Below, in pieces: positions 11,208 through 25,402 of a stretch of 64,000 nt of DNA. Position 1 is the first letter of the stretch; each line of letters opens with the position of its first letter. The stretch comes from Capitulum mitella (taxonomy: Eukaryota > Arthropoda > Thecostraca > Pollicipedomorpha > Pollicipedidae): positions 1,364,001 to 1,428,000 of the forward strand of contig CP099840.1 of assembly GCA_030062745.1 (NCBI GenBank), in the 5' to 3' direction. The position numbers and the translations under genes are program-made. The notes under the pieces are model-generated. The model did not search any database and was not told where the DNA came from. It was given only the letters and a program-made list of their open reading frames with translations.

Positions 11208-14200
11208 ATGTGGTGGGCGGCCGCCGCCGTGCTGCTGCTGCTGGCCGGCGCCGACGGCGCGTCGAAAGGGGTCCGTCTGCTGGGACCCGTGGAGAAGATG
11301 CGCAGCTCCCTGCTGTGGCTGCGCCACGGGGACGGCTTCTCGGCCGCGCGACGGGAGGCGGTCGCCTCGCGCCGGCCGCACCAGACCTCCGTCAGCCTGC
11401 TGATGCCCCGGCCGCCGCCGCGGCCCAACGGCTCGCGGCCGGCGCGCTCCGGCGGCTGGCTGCTGGGCCGCACCACGCTCTCGATGGCGCGGCTGCCGAT
11501 GCCGCGCCTGCCGGCCGGCTGGCCGCACGGCCGGCGGCGGCCGGCGGCGGACGCTGGGAAGCGTAACCGCCTGCTTCCGGGCGGCCTGCCGCTGAACATG
11601 GAGTCGTCCTCCATGTGGCTCAGTCGACCGTTCCTGTCGCCGCACCAGGCGCTGCCAGCTAAAGTTACCTACCTCCGTCTCTCCGTCCGGCCCGTGCGGC
11701 CCGTTCTGCTCCGGCGCGGTGTCGTCTTCGGGTCGCGGCTAAGTCCCTAAGCTGCGGGTCTGTCTAATGCTTGTCTGGGTTCCCGTCGGCAGTCCCTTCC
11801 CCGTGTCAGTTTGGCGGTCGAAGCCAGCCTAGCTGGGCCTTTCAGCCGGCTAGTCTTGAAGTGACTTCGGGTTGCATAGCAGAGCTGCAGTTCCTTTACT
11901 GAACAACGCCACCTTGTCTGTAATGCGATGCTGATTCACCTCTTGCTGCGGGTTGCGTATCACAGTTCCGGGTTCTGGTTCGTTCGGCGACGCTTGCCAG
12001 TCGCCTGGCATAGACGTCAGCTTGCCTGTCTGCTGGTGTCATTCCTCTGGCTGGGGACGTCAGTACATTTGGCGCAGAAAGTCAAATCGTCCGCTACTCC
12101 GAATAACGTCGAGCGTCGGTTCACTCGGTTCCGGATGCCAGTCCGTCTTGCCCATGTCTTGGCATTTGCCCCGATGGTTGCGGCGCCAGGGTTGTGGTAC
12201 AATCCATTTCTCGAAGTTTCGAGAGCTTACTTCGATTAGTTTTGTGTAGACAGGATATCTCACGATGCTTCGTGCGGATTCACAGGCAGCAAAAAAGCAG
12301 CAAGACTGTTTGACGAAGCGTTTGCTTCTGATGACTTCGGTAAGTTTTTATCTTGCTGGAAGCGCTCATCGTCTCACCGTTTTCACAATGGTAACAAACG
12401 TGTTGTTGTGTTTGACCCAAGAAAACTTTAAAATGTATTAAAATTGCTTTGAAAATAATGAGGAAGCTAATGACATTGTAAATATTGTTTAAAAGTATGT
12501 TATAGTGGGCATAACATCAGGAAAAAACGTCAGTGTGCATGATTTTCGACTATAAACCATGCAGGTATCCACATTGATGACGTTTAACTGTCTGGGGTAA
12601 AAACACATACGTATAGCGACTTTGGCTAGAATTAGCAAAATATTTTTGATTACGTTATAGTGCCACAGGATACTTCATCAATTTGCCTTTTGAGGAAGTA
12701 TATGAAAAACTCCTAAATACATTTGTTTGTATATAAGCGTAGCCTTTTGGTCCGTACATACACAGTTGCTTCGTAGAGCCAGTAAAATCAACGAAAAAAC
12801 GGACCCATTAAGCTGCGGTTCTTATAGCATGTGAGGCTAGGTGTTACACGCGGAATTTTACAATTGGCATAAGCCGATGATGTTCTTGAAAGAGACATCC
12901 CAAGGAAATGGAAGACATGCGAGCCCAAACAGGATATCATGTCTACGAATCAGGTTATTACTTCATAATACCCTTTACCGGATGGCCTGGTGTGAGCATC
13001 ATTATCCACTGTTATAAGGAAAGGTAGTTATGGTGCTTAGATAAAGATACTGAAAGACGCAGCAGGTGAACTTTGCGATTTAGATGAAGAAAGAGAGAAA
13101 GAGAGATAGAGAGAGGGAGAGGGAGAGAGGGATGTAGAAAATGCTGCAGTGCTCTAGTGGGTTGAAACTTTGAGTTTCAAACGTTTTTCGAAATAACCAC
13201 TTTCTTGCTACGAACGGTGAAAATGGCAACATCCATTTTTGCTACAGGGCATTTTGCAAACTTTTCTTGAAACGGCTGTTCTCCGTCGAGTGACAGAACA
13301 GCTTCAGTGAAAGAGCGATCGTCGCCAGTTGTCTCGCTGCCCCCTGGTGGCGATAACCTCAGACCTGGAGACGGTGCCTGGGGCTCTCCCGGCCCCCCCG
13401 GTCGCCCGGCCTCCCGGACGTCCGCTGCCTTTCAGGTCCGGTGATCAAGGTGTCCCTGCACCGCAACGACTCTGACACCGAGAAGCTGGAGCGGATCAAC
13501 AACGCGACCGAGCGGCGCCGAGAGCGACGGGAGCGGGTCGAAGGGGGGGACGACCCCCGCACCAAACGCCTCCGCGAAAAACAGGACACCGAGAGGCACA
13601 CCCTGCGCAAGACGGAAACCAAAGAGCGGCGTAAAGGACTCGGCATTGTCGTCTCCGTGGGTGAGTGGGCGTCGGGCGCATTCAAGCCTGCCTACGGAGT
13701 GCGGCGATGGGTGACAGGGTGGCGTGTGCTTCTCGCGTTGATTCATGACTGAGAAAGCAGCAACCTTCCAGCACGGACGTCAATAGCATTAATGAATGCA
13801 CCAGTATAGCAATCGTTTGCAGCAACGATGAGCTAGAAATTGCGAAGGAATCATGCATCTCATGCTGAACGCGAATCGCATTCCGTTGATCACCATGCCT
13901 CATGAGGAAGAATTCAGCAGCCGTGCCCGCGGTCCGTTCCTCACGCGAGGTATTTAATTTCCCTGCCTCCCGCGTCATCCGCGACGCTGTCGTTCCGGGC
14001 GCCGCCCAGTGGGCGCGCCACGCCCGTCGTCGGGGCGAACCATTCATCCCCGTCGCCCCTAATTGTCGGTCGCGCTGGAAATGTCACCGGCGGCGCCTCT
14101 GGCGCCCGTGCAGGCGGCGGGCCGGCGCTCGCTATCGGAGCCAAACACGGCAAAACCACCACCGACGTCCTGGAGAGGACGAGGAAGCGGCAGCACACCG

Positions 14201-16315
14201 ACACGGACACGGAAGCCGACTCGAAGAGAGGTAGGCCGACGGGCAGCTCGCATTGTCAAAACGAGCTGCATCGTCTTAGCCCGGGCTTAGTTCTTAACTC
14301 CACTTAAATGCGGTGTGTTTTGCTTGAAATCGATGCGGGAGGCCAGTGACCCCTCCCCCAGCCCATACATATCTGAACTGCCGATCTACTCGACCAGTTT
14401 CGACGAAACATGGCTGGAGCTAAAGCACGTGATCTTACTTAATTTTCCATTTGTATAAAAAGGAACAGCACTGACTTCCTCGGGATGGGCAAAAAAGCGT
14501 CAACATCAGATTTTTATTCCGTAACATACAATACCAGATTTGTTCACTTTGTTAAAAGCTTTTTAGCCTGTAGTTAGTATCAAGACATGATGAGAAACAA
14601 TTTCCAGACCAGTTGCTAATTGAGGGTCGTGAGCACAGGAGAGATATTACCAAAAATGTTGCTGTTTTTGCTGTCGGTGTCTGGTTACTACTGGTGTTTT
14701 TGTACTTTTACCTGAATAACTGGGTTAATTTCAGCATCCTTACCAGAGGCGATGGCTACTTTGTATGAGAAACACTAATGGTGCATCCAGGAAACTAAAA
14801 TGGGAGACCATACTGTATGGAAGTGTCAGTGTTGTATTCGGATAACCAAACCGTCGTTCTTACATTCCGTTTCTCTCCTTTATTTTCCCCTGGATCTACC
14901 TGTGAACACGCATGTATAAGTATCTGTCGTGCATGCGATGTCCATGAATGACATTGTGGGGTTGAATTCGATGATGGGAAGCATTGGCAATTGTGAGTCA
15001 AACTCTAGGCCTCCCAAATTACTATACCTGGCTCCGCCCTTGATCCCTACATATGTTCTATAAAACATGGCATTTGAAGAAAAAAACTGATGACTCGTAG
15101 AAAGGTTGTCTACTGAGCCATTCCTTGTTTTCGGCACGCATTACCCACTTACACATGACGTTGCATTGCCCCTAGCCCTGCATTCACCCTTGACAGTATC
15201 CAAATGTTTTTCGGCCATATGAATGGCCAGTTGTCATGAATGTCATGAACTGAAATCATATCATTGCAAAACATTGGTTTACAACACTGATGTCTAAAGT
15301 AGCGAGCGCGTGTCTTAAGCACCCGCAAAATCGCATGACGTGTCTCCCAGAAATGTCTCTTGAAGCCGCCCCTGGTTCACGCAGAGCGTTAAAATTTTGC
15401 TGTCATGTGTGTTAGGCTACCTACGTAGGACCAGTCGCCATATTTCAGCACGACGGCACCGCGGTTTACCTTTGGCGCTCGAAAAACCGCCAGTAGGAGC
15501 CTAATCGGTCCCATCAGTGCGCAGATATCATTAAAACGTCCGGTCTCGTATTACTTGGGACAAACGACAACCATGCGAAAAAACGTTGAGCGACTGACAA
15601 CATGGTGAAATGTATCATGGAAGATTATCATAAAACTCATTAATCAGTCCGACTTGGGGGGGCGGCAGATCGCGTTTTCGGCCGCCAGCGTGTTGCAAAG
15701 TGTGACGAAACTCACCTCTCTCGCCGCAGGCAGCGAGAAAACCAAAGTGAAAGAGCGCAGAGACAGAGCCTCGAAGGACAGGTCTAGAATCGTCAAAGTG
15801 GGTTCTGACCTCGGCGTAACGCTCAGCAATCATGACAACAGGCAAGTGATGAACGGTTGGTGGGAACTAAATACGTAGAACCACTTTGCACACCAGAATC
15901 AGAACATGTGACTTTTTTAATTACGTCATATATCAGAGCCATGCGATGCATTTCACACTGTCGGGTCATATTGTTAATAATTGATCCGCATGCCCGTCTA
16001 GCATAGATGTCCTCGAAAGAACAAAGAATGGGACCATTGCTCTAGATAGCAGTTCGTCGCCGAACAGCGTCATTTCTCTAAGACATGGCGTAGTAAGACG
16101 CCTGTCGGCCGCGTGGCCGGCTATCACCCCCCGCCCCCCCCCCCCTCCGCAGAGAGTCCGGTGACCAGGCAGACCGCGCGCCGGCACCGGAACCGTCCCA
16201 GCCGCCGTCCGCCGCGCCCACCGCCGGCCGGCAGGCGCCGCCCCGCAAACGCGGCATCGGCTCCATGTTCAGGGCGCTGTTTGACCTCGGCCGCAGTCTG
16301 CAGCGTTCCGGATAG
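11208..16315 (+). CDS. secreted basic protein, candidate peptide precursor (6 exons)
   Basis: I do not recognise the family. The start MWWAAAAVLLLLAGADGAS is a clear signal peptide. Exons: 1, 11208 to about 11565-11735 (donor unresolved); 2, 12286-12339; 3, 13436-13660; 4, 14114-14230; 5, 15730-15781; 6, 16153-16315 with TAG. Exons 2-6 have AG/GT borders and agreeing phases (1,1,1,1,2), which strongly supports one transcript. Exon 1 needs a phase-1 donor and has only weak ones (for example AAGC|GTAACC or CGCG|GTGTCG), so an extra small exon is possible. The product is secreted, rich in Arg, Glu and Lys, with a long charged middle (exon 3, KLERINNATERRRERRE) and several polybasic sites (RTRKR, SKR, PPRKR). 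After PPRKR the C-terminus is a 20-residue segment beginning GIGSMFRALF and ending in Gly, as if a processed and possibly amidated peptide. Exon 4 could have a different 5' border. Function unknown. Confidence 0.6.
13087..13131 (+). repeat. (GA)n microsatellite
   Basis: Imperfect GA-rich tract in intron 2 of the secreted-protein gene. Confidence 0.8.
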
Positions 16316-18084
16316 CTCGGACGGTCAGTACCGCCGGCTGCGGCAGCCCGGAGCTCGTGGACGCGTCGGACGGTGTCTTAAGCCGGGCTGGGCCATCAGC
16401 GTGGGAGTGTTTTGAAAGCTGAAGCCAGGGGTATTTTCCGGCAATTTATTCCCTGATGGTCTCATAGAAATAACCTTAAGATTATTTAGAGTTGGTACGG
16501 CCGCCACCAACTTCGCACAGCCGCTACGCTGCCTGCCCTTCGGGCTCCCTCACACGTGTGGTGGTGTGAAAACGGTGAACTGTACCGTCTGATTACTGCG
16601 CGCATTTGTTACGCTCCTTGCTCGGAGATTGCCTGGCATCGGCAAATCAATCATGCTGAAAGCAATAAGGCATCGCCTGATTGCTTCGCACATTTAACAC
16701 ATCACTTGCTGTTCCTGGAATGCACCATGCAAGAAATTTTGATGGAAGGCTGAAAAGAACACGTCCACCTTTCACATATTTCCTTTGTGTCGGTTATAGT
16801 CTATTTACAGATCAGCGAGCGGACAAGTTGTCTAGCATGGTCACGGAATGGCGATCCAGGGCTTCCTGCTCCTTTTGCTAGCATCTTTCGACAACTTCTT
16901 GACGGCAGATCGGTGCTACACTGTTAGTTCCAGGCCATAGACGGTGACCGACACCCCCGACGCGACGACACCAGCGATCGGCGCGATGTCCACGACAGCC
17001 TTGGGAAGACGGTGATCGCAAGAATTTCCGCACGTTTATGACGTGGGAACGTGTCGTCTTCTTCCAATAGTGCGTCTGCCAAGGAAAGACTGCCATTGCA
17101 GATCTGTCATCGGGAAAGCTCGATCAAGAAATGCATCTGTCTTCCCACCCCTGACAAGCAATTTTCTTACGGTGGCCAAAGGACCTGCAATGTAAGCTTT
17201 TGAAATAACACATGTATTTGCCTTGAGCAGAGGCACTAAGTGCTGCACTTCTGATGATTGCCGCAGCAGTCTGCTTCATTTGTGAAGTGAGTTATGTTTC
17301 TGAACAAAGGCAGCCTGTCGGGGTTTCCGGTCTCTTTAGGGCATACTGCACAGTGACTGGCACTGAAACAAAAGTAACTAACAGCTGAGGGATTCTGCTA
17401 TAGCATAACGTCAGAGATGATCGGCCAATTGTTTTCCAGAAGATTCACCTTGCTATGTGACTGCGTTTATATCACCAAACACCGATCGTATTGTTCTTCA
17501 CGTTGCTCACGTGGAGCTCACTCCGGCCTCCACATCCTGCGAGGACATTCAGAATCCAATGAAGACGACGAATCTTGGCACATTACTGTATTTATCCCGG
17601 TGCGTGACAACCGCTGTGCGTGCGTCATGACGCCACTAAAAATCAAGCTTGTGATCAAAACGCACCCACGAGAAGACCCGGCGCCGACCCGACACAGCGA
17701 CCGCGTCTCACTGTGCAGATGGGCAACAAAATTCTGCCACACCAAACACGAGATCCCAGGAGCCATCGCAGCGCAGCTAACGGCGGAGAGCTGAGCAGAG
17801 AACGACCACTTCACGGCAGAAAGGCAAGCCAGGGATGGCGGACATCTGATTTCTTTATCTGTCTGACAAAAAACTTATCAAACTGACTATTTTGTATAAC
17901 AATTTGGATAAATATTTGTGCTGTGTTTTACATGTTGTAATGTTAATGGTCAATGTTTTTTATGAGCTTACTTCAACTGAGCCTTGCAGTCATAATATTC
18001 GTTAACGATTACCATTGTAGGTCATCTTATTGAATGTCATAACAACACTGGAATTAAATAAAGTCAAAAAATGTCCTTGCGGGT
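16316..18084. other. 3' flank of the secreted-protein gene, possible unassigned exon
   Basis: Downstream of the TAG at 16313-16315 no further exon of that gene is needed. A block at about 17600-17880 has open frames on + with a plausible acceptor (CTGTGCAG before 17719) and basic, low-complexity-free content, but no family resemblance. The first clear poly(A)-like signal on + is AATAAA at 18056-18061, roughly 1.7 kb after the stop. This could mean a long 3' UTR or a separate transcript. Confidence 0.3.
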
Positions 18085-18159
18085 CCCTGGGCTATTGGCA
18101 TGATTATGAAAACAGACAGCCTTTTTATATCGGGAGAAACTTGGGTTTGAACACAAAAG

Positions 18160-18198
18160 ATATATATATATATATATATCTTTTGTGTATATATATAC

Positions 18199-18241
<43 letters not shown>

Positions 18242-18246
18242 ATATG

Positions 18247-18303
<57 letters not shown>
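18160..18303. repeat. (TA)n microsatellite
   Basis: Long alternating TA tract, interrupted by TGTGTATATG-type variants, within the left arm of the fold-back repeat. Confidence 0.9.
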
Positions 18304-18306
<3 letters not shown>

Positions 18307-19224
18307 CGAGGACTTACCGTTTCGGCCATACGCCATCGTCTGGGTTCAGGAGCAATGGAAAAAACAAGCTACAAAATTCAGAATGTTAAAGCACGCATCA
18401 ATCAAGCAACACCAACTTCGGAACTGCAGACACCAACATGAACAGGGAAAACAAAAAAAACATGAACAGGACAATGCCAAATGCCACCAATTACACAGAT
18501 GCAAACGACAACCTTAGGTTCTTTCTTATTGTGACCAGATATTATTTAGTGTATGAGCTGCAAATATCGATCATACAAACAAACAAGGACAGAACATTGC
18601 ATAATTATAATAATGTCATTGTACGCAGTCTAGGGCCTGTTATGTATTTTAAACCTTCACAAACAAGTTAAGTTATTGCACGCAGGTGGGAATAAAAACA
18701 ACGATACCATTAAGCCTCTCCCCGTAAACTCAAATGGTACACCAAGTAGTCTGTGTATTAAGATGTGGATGGAGTTTACAAATGGGAGATGACTCCAGGA
18801 CTTGAAGGTCCGCACTGTCATTAGCGGCGGCTAAAATTTCGATCGTGAATTTCGTGTGGGTGTCGGCATACTGCATGTTTAAGTGGTTTGCGGTCATATG
18901 CTTCCCTAGAAGCGTGTCCAGTCTTCGCAGTTTTGCATCCCGATATGTTCGTTCAATGCCTCGAATTTAACGAAAAGATTTAAGAGACAGGCAAATTTAA
19001 CGAACATCTCGGGGATGCAAGACTGCAAAGACCGGGCAGGAGGTTCAAAATAAATAAAGGACCCCAGTTTGCGTCGATTTACATTAGTGTAATGGCTCTG
19101 TTTTCCCATATTCATGTTGGTGTCTGCAGTTCCAAAGTTGGTTTTGCTTGACTGACGCGTGCTTTAGCATTTTGAATGCTGCGGCTTGAAGATGACCTAT
19201 GGCCGAAACGTTGAGTTCTTGTTT

Positions 19225-19228
<4 letters not shown>

Positions 19229-19263
<35 letters not shown>
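19229..19263. repeat. (TA)n / (TACA)n microsatellite
   Basis: TACATACA followed by alternating TA within the right arm of the fold-back repeat, matching the tract in the left arm. Confidence 0.85.
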
Positions 19264-19269
<6 letters not shown>

Positions 19270-19345
19270 CGCGTGTAACCCCAAGTTTTTCCAAGTATAA
19301 AGAAGGCTGTCTATTTCCATATTTTCATATTCATGCCAATCATAT

Positions 19346-19834
19346 CACAACAGCACGATTGTTTAATAACGTCTTTTTGGCCACTCAAGCAAATAATTTA
19401 ATTATTTACGGAGGGTGACCACAGAGGACGGAGAAATGTAACAATGATATGCGGAACGGTACACAGATATCATATTTGACTTCACAATGAGCAACACATT
19501 TCGTAGTAACTTTTGCCCGGAAGCGTCTTGCCACGATTATTATGGCTAATCACAAAAAAAAACATCGGAAAAGTAATGCCACCAACACAGAAAAGACCGG
19601 ACAACTCGTCTACTTCCTCACACAGCTGTGTTCAGCTTCACACACATTTCGCTCTTCCTGGCCGGACAAACTACTGACTTCGGGTCCAGCATTTGAACAA
19701 GACAACCGCAGAAGGTAACTACGCTTCGGCCACACCGCCCGCAGCTCCACGCCAAGCAGCCGTGCGAGCCGTGACCGGGCGGGCGCGCCCATCGCGCCAC
19801 ACGCCCTGGTGTTCCGGGACAGCGGGAGGCCGCC
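19346..19834. other. 3' flank of the MFSD9-like gene
   Basis: Lies just past the stop codon of the minus-strand transporter gene, so it probably contains its 3' UTR. No clear AATAAA was found on the minus strand in this stretch. Confidence 0.35.
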
Positions 19835-22843
<3,009 letters not shown>

Positions 22844-24726
22844 CTGAAAATAACAGCAACATTGTAAGACATTATGCATAAGCTAACCAGGGATAAAGCC
22901 AGTAATGTCATGGGGGCCTTGCCCCTCCCCCTGAGCCAAGCAGTCTACACTAGATATTAAGCAATTTCACAGGAATACAGAATAGTGAGCATATATATGT
23001 TGCAAAAGCAAACATTATGTTTTTTCTTGTGAGCTTAATTTGAGGTCAACTGCACAAAACTGCCACTTTTTAAAATGAAACTTGTCATATGCCAGTGGCT
23101 TGACAAAACTGGGCTTTTGGCACCCCCCCCCCAAAAAAAAATCCTGGCCATGTGCTCTGCAAAAAGAAGGTTAGCCAGCTTTGGCTAACCTTCTAAGTAT
23201 TAATTAAGGTTGAAAAATGGACCCTAAATAGAGATGGAATACAATGATTTGGTGACATTTTAAATAACACTTATAGCTAGAAAAATTAACATGACAAATG
23301 CTTGTCCCAAGAATATCACTGCCAGAAGTAACCATGGTTACCTAGGAAGGCTATGAAACAATCATTTGTTTGTTTGTTGCTGATTTCCTGGCTTCTTTTT
23401 CGATGGATCTGTCAGGCTTGACAAATAGTGCCATGGCTGAACGCTGATTAATCTTGTGTCAAATCGTGCATCTCATCGAAACATCCCTATGAAACCATTA
23501 AGTCAGAATAAATCATTTCAAAGTAGCCCAAGTTTTTACATTCGTGGATGTATTATACTGGCATTTCACACTCCTAACACCCAAATGCTACTCAGAACAC
23601 ATTTAATGTCAGACTGGCCTTCAGTCAAAATTCTGACATCGGTTGTCGTTTCAAGTGATCTGTATCAGTAATGCGTAGCATAAAAGCACCTTTTTGAGTG
23701 ATCGAATGCTGTTCTTGTTTCACGGAAGGTTGACAATGACCCAGTGCTGGGCCTACTGCAGCGTTTTGAACCTTTGATTGCATCTGTTTTTCTTGCGGCC
23801 TGAACGACCAACTTCACGGGTGTTTCACGATGCACTTCGCGGTTCCTGGTTTGCCTTAAGCGAGTTGCCGACTTCGATGTGCTGGAAACGCACCATATTT
23901 TGTCCGAGGTGAGCCAAATATGAACGTTACAGTGTTATAATGTTAAGGCTCGCCGCAGCCAAATTTAAATTGCAAAGACAGTACTGCGTCGTCCCACGGT
24001 CTCATGGGAGTTCGTCAACCTAAGATTGCGCCCTCCATTCTGTCATTCAAGGATGCCACTCCTATGTCTAATGCATCGTAAAGGCATTATATGGAGGGAA
24101 AAACCGCGGCTATACGCGACTTTTGTTCTCGTCGCTACCAGCGACGAGTTGTATTTTAGTCGTATCCCAGTATCCATATCGCTCTCTTCGGTCATCATGG
24201 TTAACTCTTAGCGACACAGAACTATGGTGCAGGGCCGTTCATAACATCCTTAGAACTTCCGGAGCATTGGAGTACGCACGATTGGCCTAAAAACAAGTTT
24301 GACTTATGACAGGCGTCGAACACTGATCACAGCGAACAATGATGGTAAAGTTGACCAACCAAATGGAAAACAGACCATGACAATTATCCAAAATCGAAAG
24401 CACGTCAAGTCACCATCGCTTAGAGACAACTGAGCCATCGCATCGCGCAGACTACATTTCTAAACCGCGCTGTCTGGTGGTGTTGCCATGATCTTTCAAT
24501 TAATTCGGTACTTTGGAGGGTCAGAAAGAACGCAAACTGGGCCCCTTCTGTACAAATCAATCATATGCATGTAGTAAAACAATCACAATGGCTTAACTGA
24601 AATCAAACGGTCAAGTTTCGCACAACACATGACTCGTAAGCACTCAGGTCCTCAGACGCACGAACGTGCAGTGCGGAACGCGGAAACAGTGGCGACTCTC
24701 CTGGCTCCTGCGCACGGCCCTCGGCT
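22844..24726. other. spacer between EMC4 and MFSD9, likely MFSD9 promoter region
   Basis: Both neighbours read leftward, so this holds the EMC4 3' UTR on the right and the 5' UTR and promoter of MFSD9. A perfect 12-bp hairpin with a GCTT loop is at 23166-23193. Two GC-run repeat scraps lie near 22910-22930 and 23120-23150. CpGs are nearly absent left of 23.35 kb and reappear from about 23.4 to 24.6 kb, which suggests the MFSD9 transcript starts around 23.4-24.3 kb. Confidence 0.4.
23166..23193. repeat. 12-bp perfect hairpin
   Basis: GAAGGTTAGCCA and its exact inverse flank the loop GCTT. It lies upstream of the first MFSD9 coding exon. Role unknown. Confidence 0.8.
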
Positions 24727-25350
24727 TCACATTTTGACGCCGCCAAAAGCGAACTCCACGCGCTCCTGGGGCTCGACAAACGCCAGCCAGTCGGAGGCGT
24801 GCGTGGGCAGCAGCCCCATCGACTGACACTTGTACAGCGCCAGTCCGATGCTGGCCAGAATGCCCACAAGGTAGACAAGCCGCTGCAGAATAGCGTGATC
24901 CCCTTCAATCATCTTGAACGTCTGCTGGATGGAGAACAGGGCCTTCACGGTGCGCAGCAACATCATCCCGATCATCATGATCGGGAATATTGAGATGGAG
25001 TCGCCAGCCATGTACATGATGAAGAGATTCATTGGAATCTGTAACAAACCACAAATGGTCGGCATCCAAGCAGTTTCCATTCCTATTTCCAAGAACATTC
25101 TCACCATGGATGAGACTTTCCCTCATGTGAATGAATGAACTCTTAAACAAAAATTAGCACTGTGCAGCAATAACTAAATATTACAACTGAAAAGAAGTTA
25201 ACTGTTCTATACCTTCTTCCTGCATGCTTCCTATATGGTACCTGCACCTTATTTAATCACTAACAATGATCTTTGTTGCAACCTGTGAGCATGGGAAAAG
25301 TATTGTACTCAGTGATGGCCACATGCTTATTCTGAAACCAATGCAATGCC

Positions 25351-25402
<52 letters not shown>

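Larger units (their letters stand above)
18085..19345. repeat. fold-back repeat with (TA)n in both arms
   Basis: The segment at about 18085-18450 reappears in inverted orientation at about 19095-19345. Matching blocks, in order on the left arm, are GGCATGATTATGAAA, ACAGACAGCCTT, GAGAAACTTGGG, a (TA)n tract, GTTTCGGCCATA and CAGACACCAACATGAA. The right arm carries the reverse complements in reverse order. A second shorter inverted repeat lies between them (18917-18952 with 19006-19041, around GCATCCC/GGGATGC). Each arm holds a GGCCGAAAC motif of the kind found in terminal repeats of Penelope-like retroelements. There is no coding sequence. Likely two facing insertions or a fold-back element. 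Confidence 0.6.

Noticed and set aside
10814-11645. Long minus-strand frames opposite the first exon of the secreted-protein gene
   Set aside because: They arise from high GC content and mirror the plus-strand coding exon with its signal peptide; no family resemblance or splice support.
18030-18517. Frames of alternating Ile and Tyr
   Set aside because: Direct translation of the (TA)n microsatellite.
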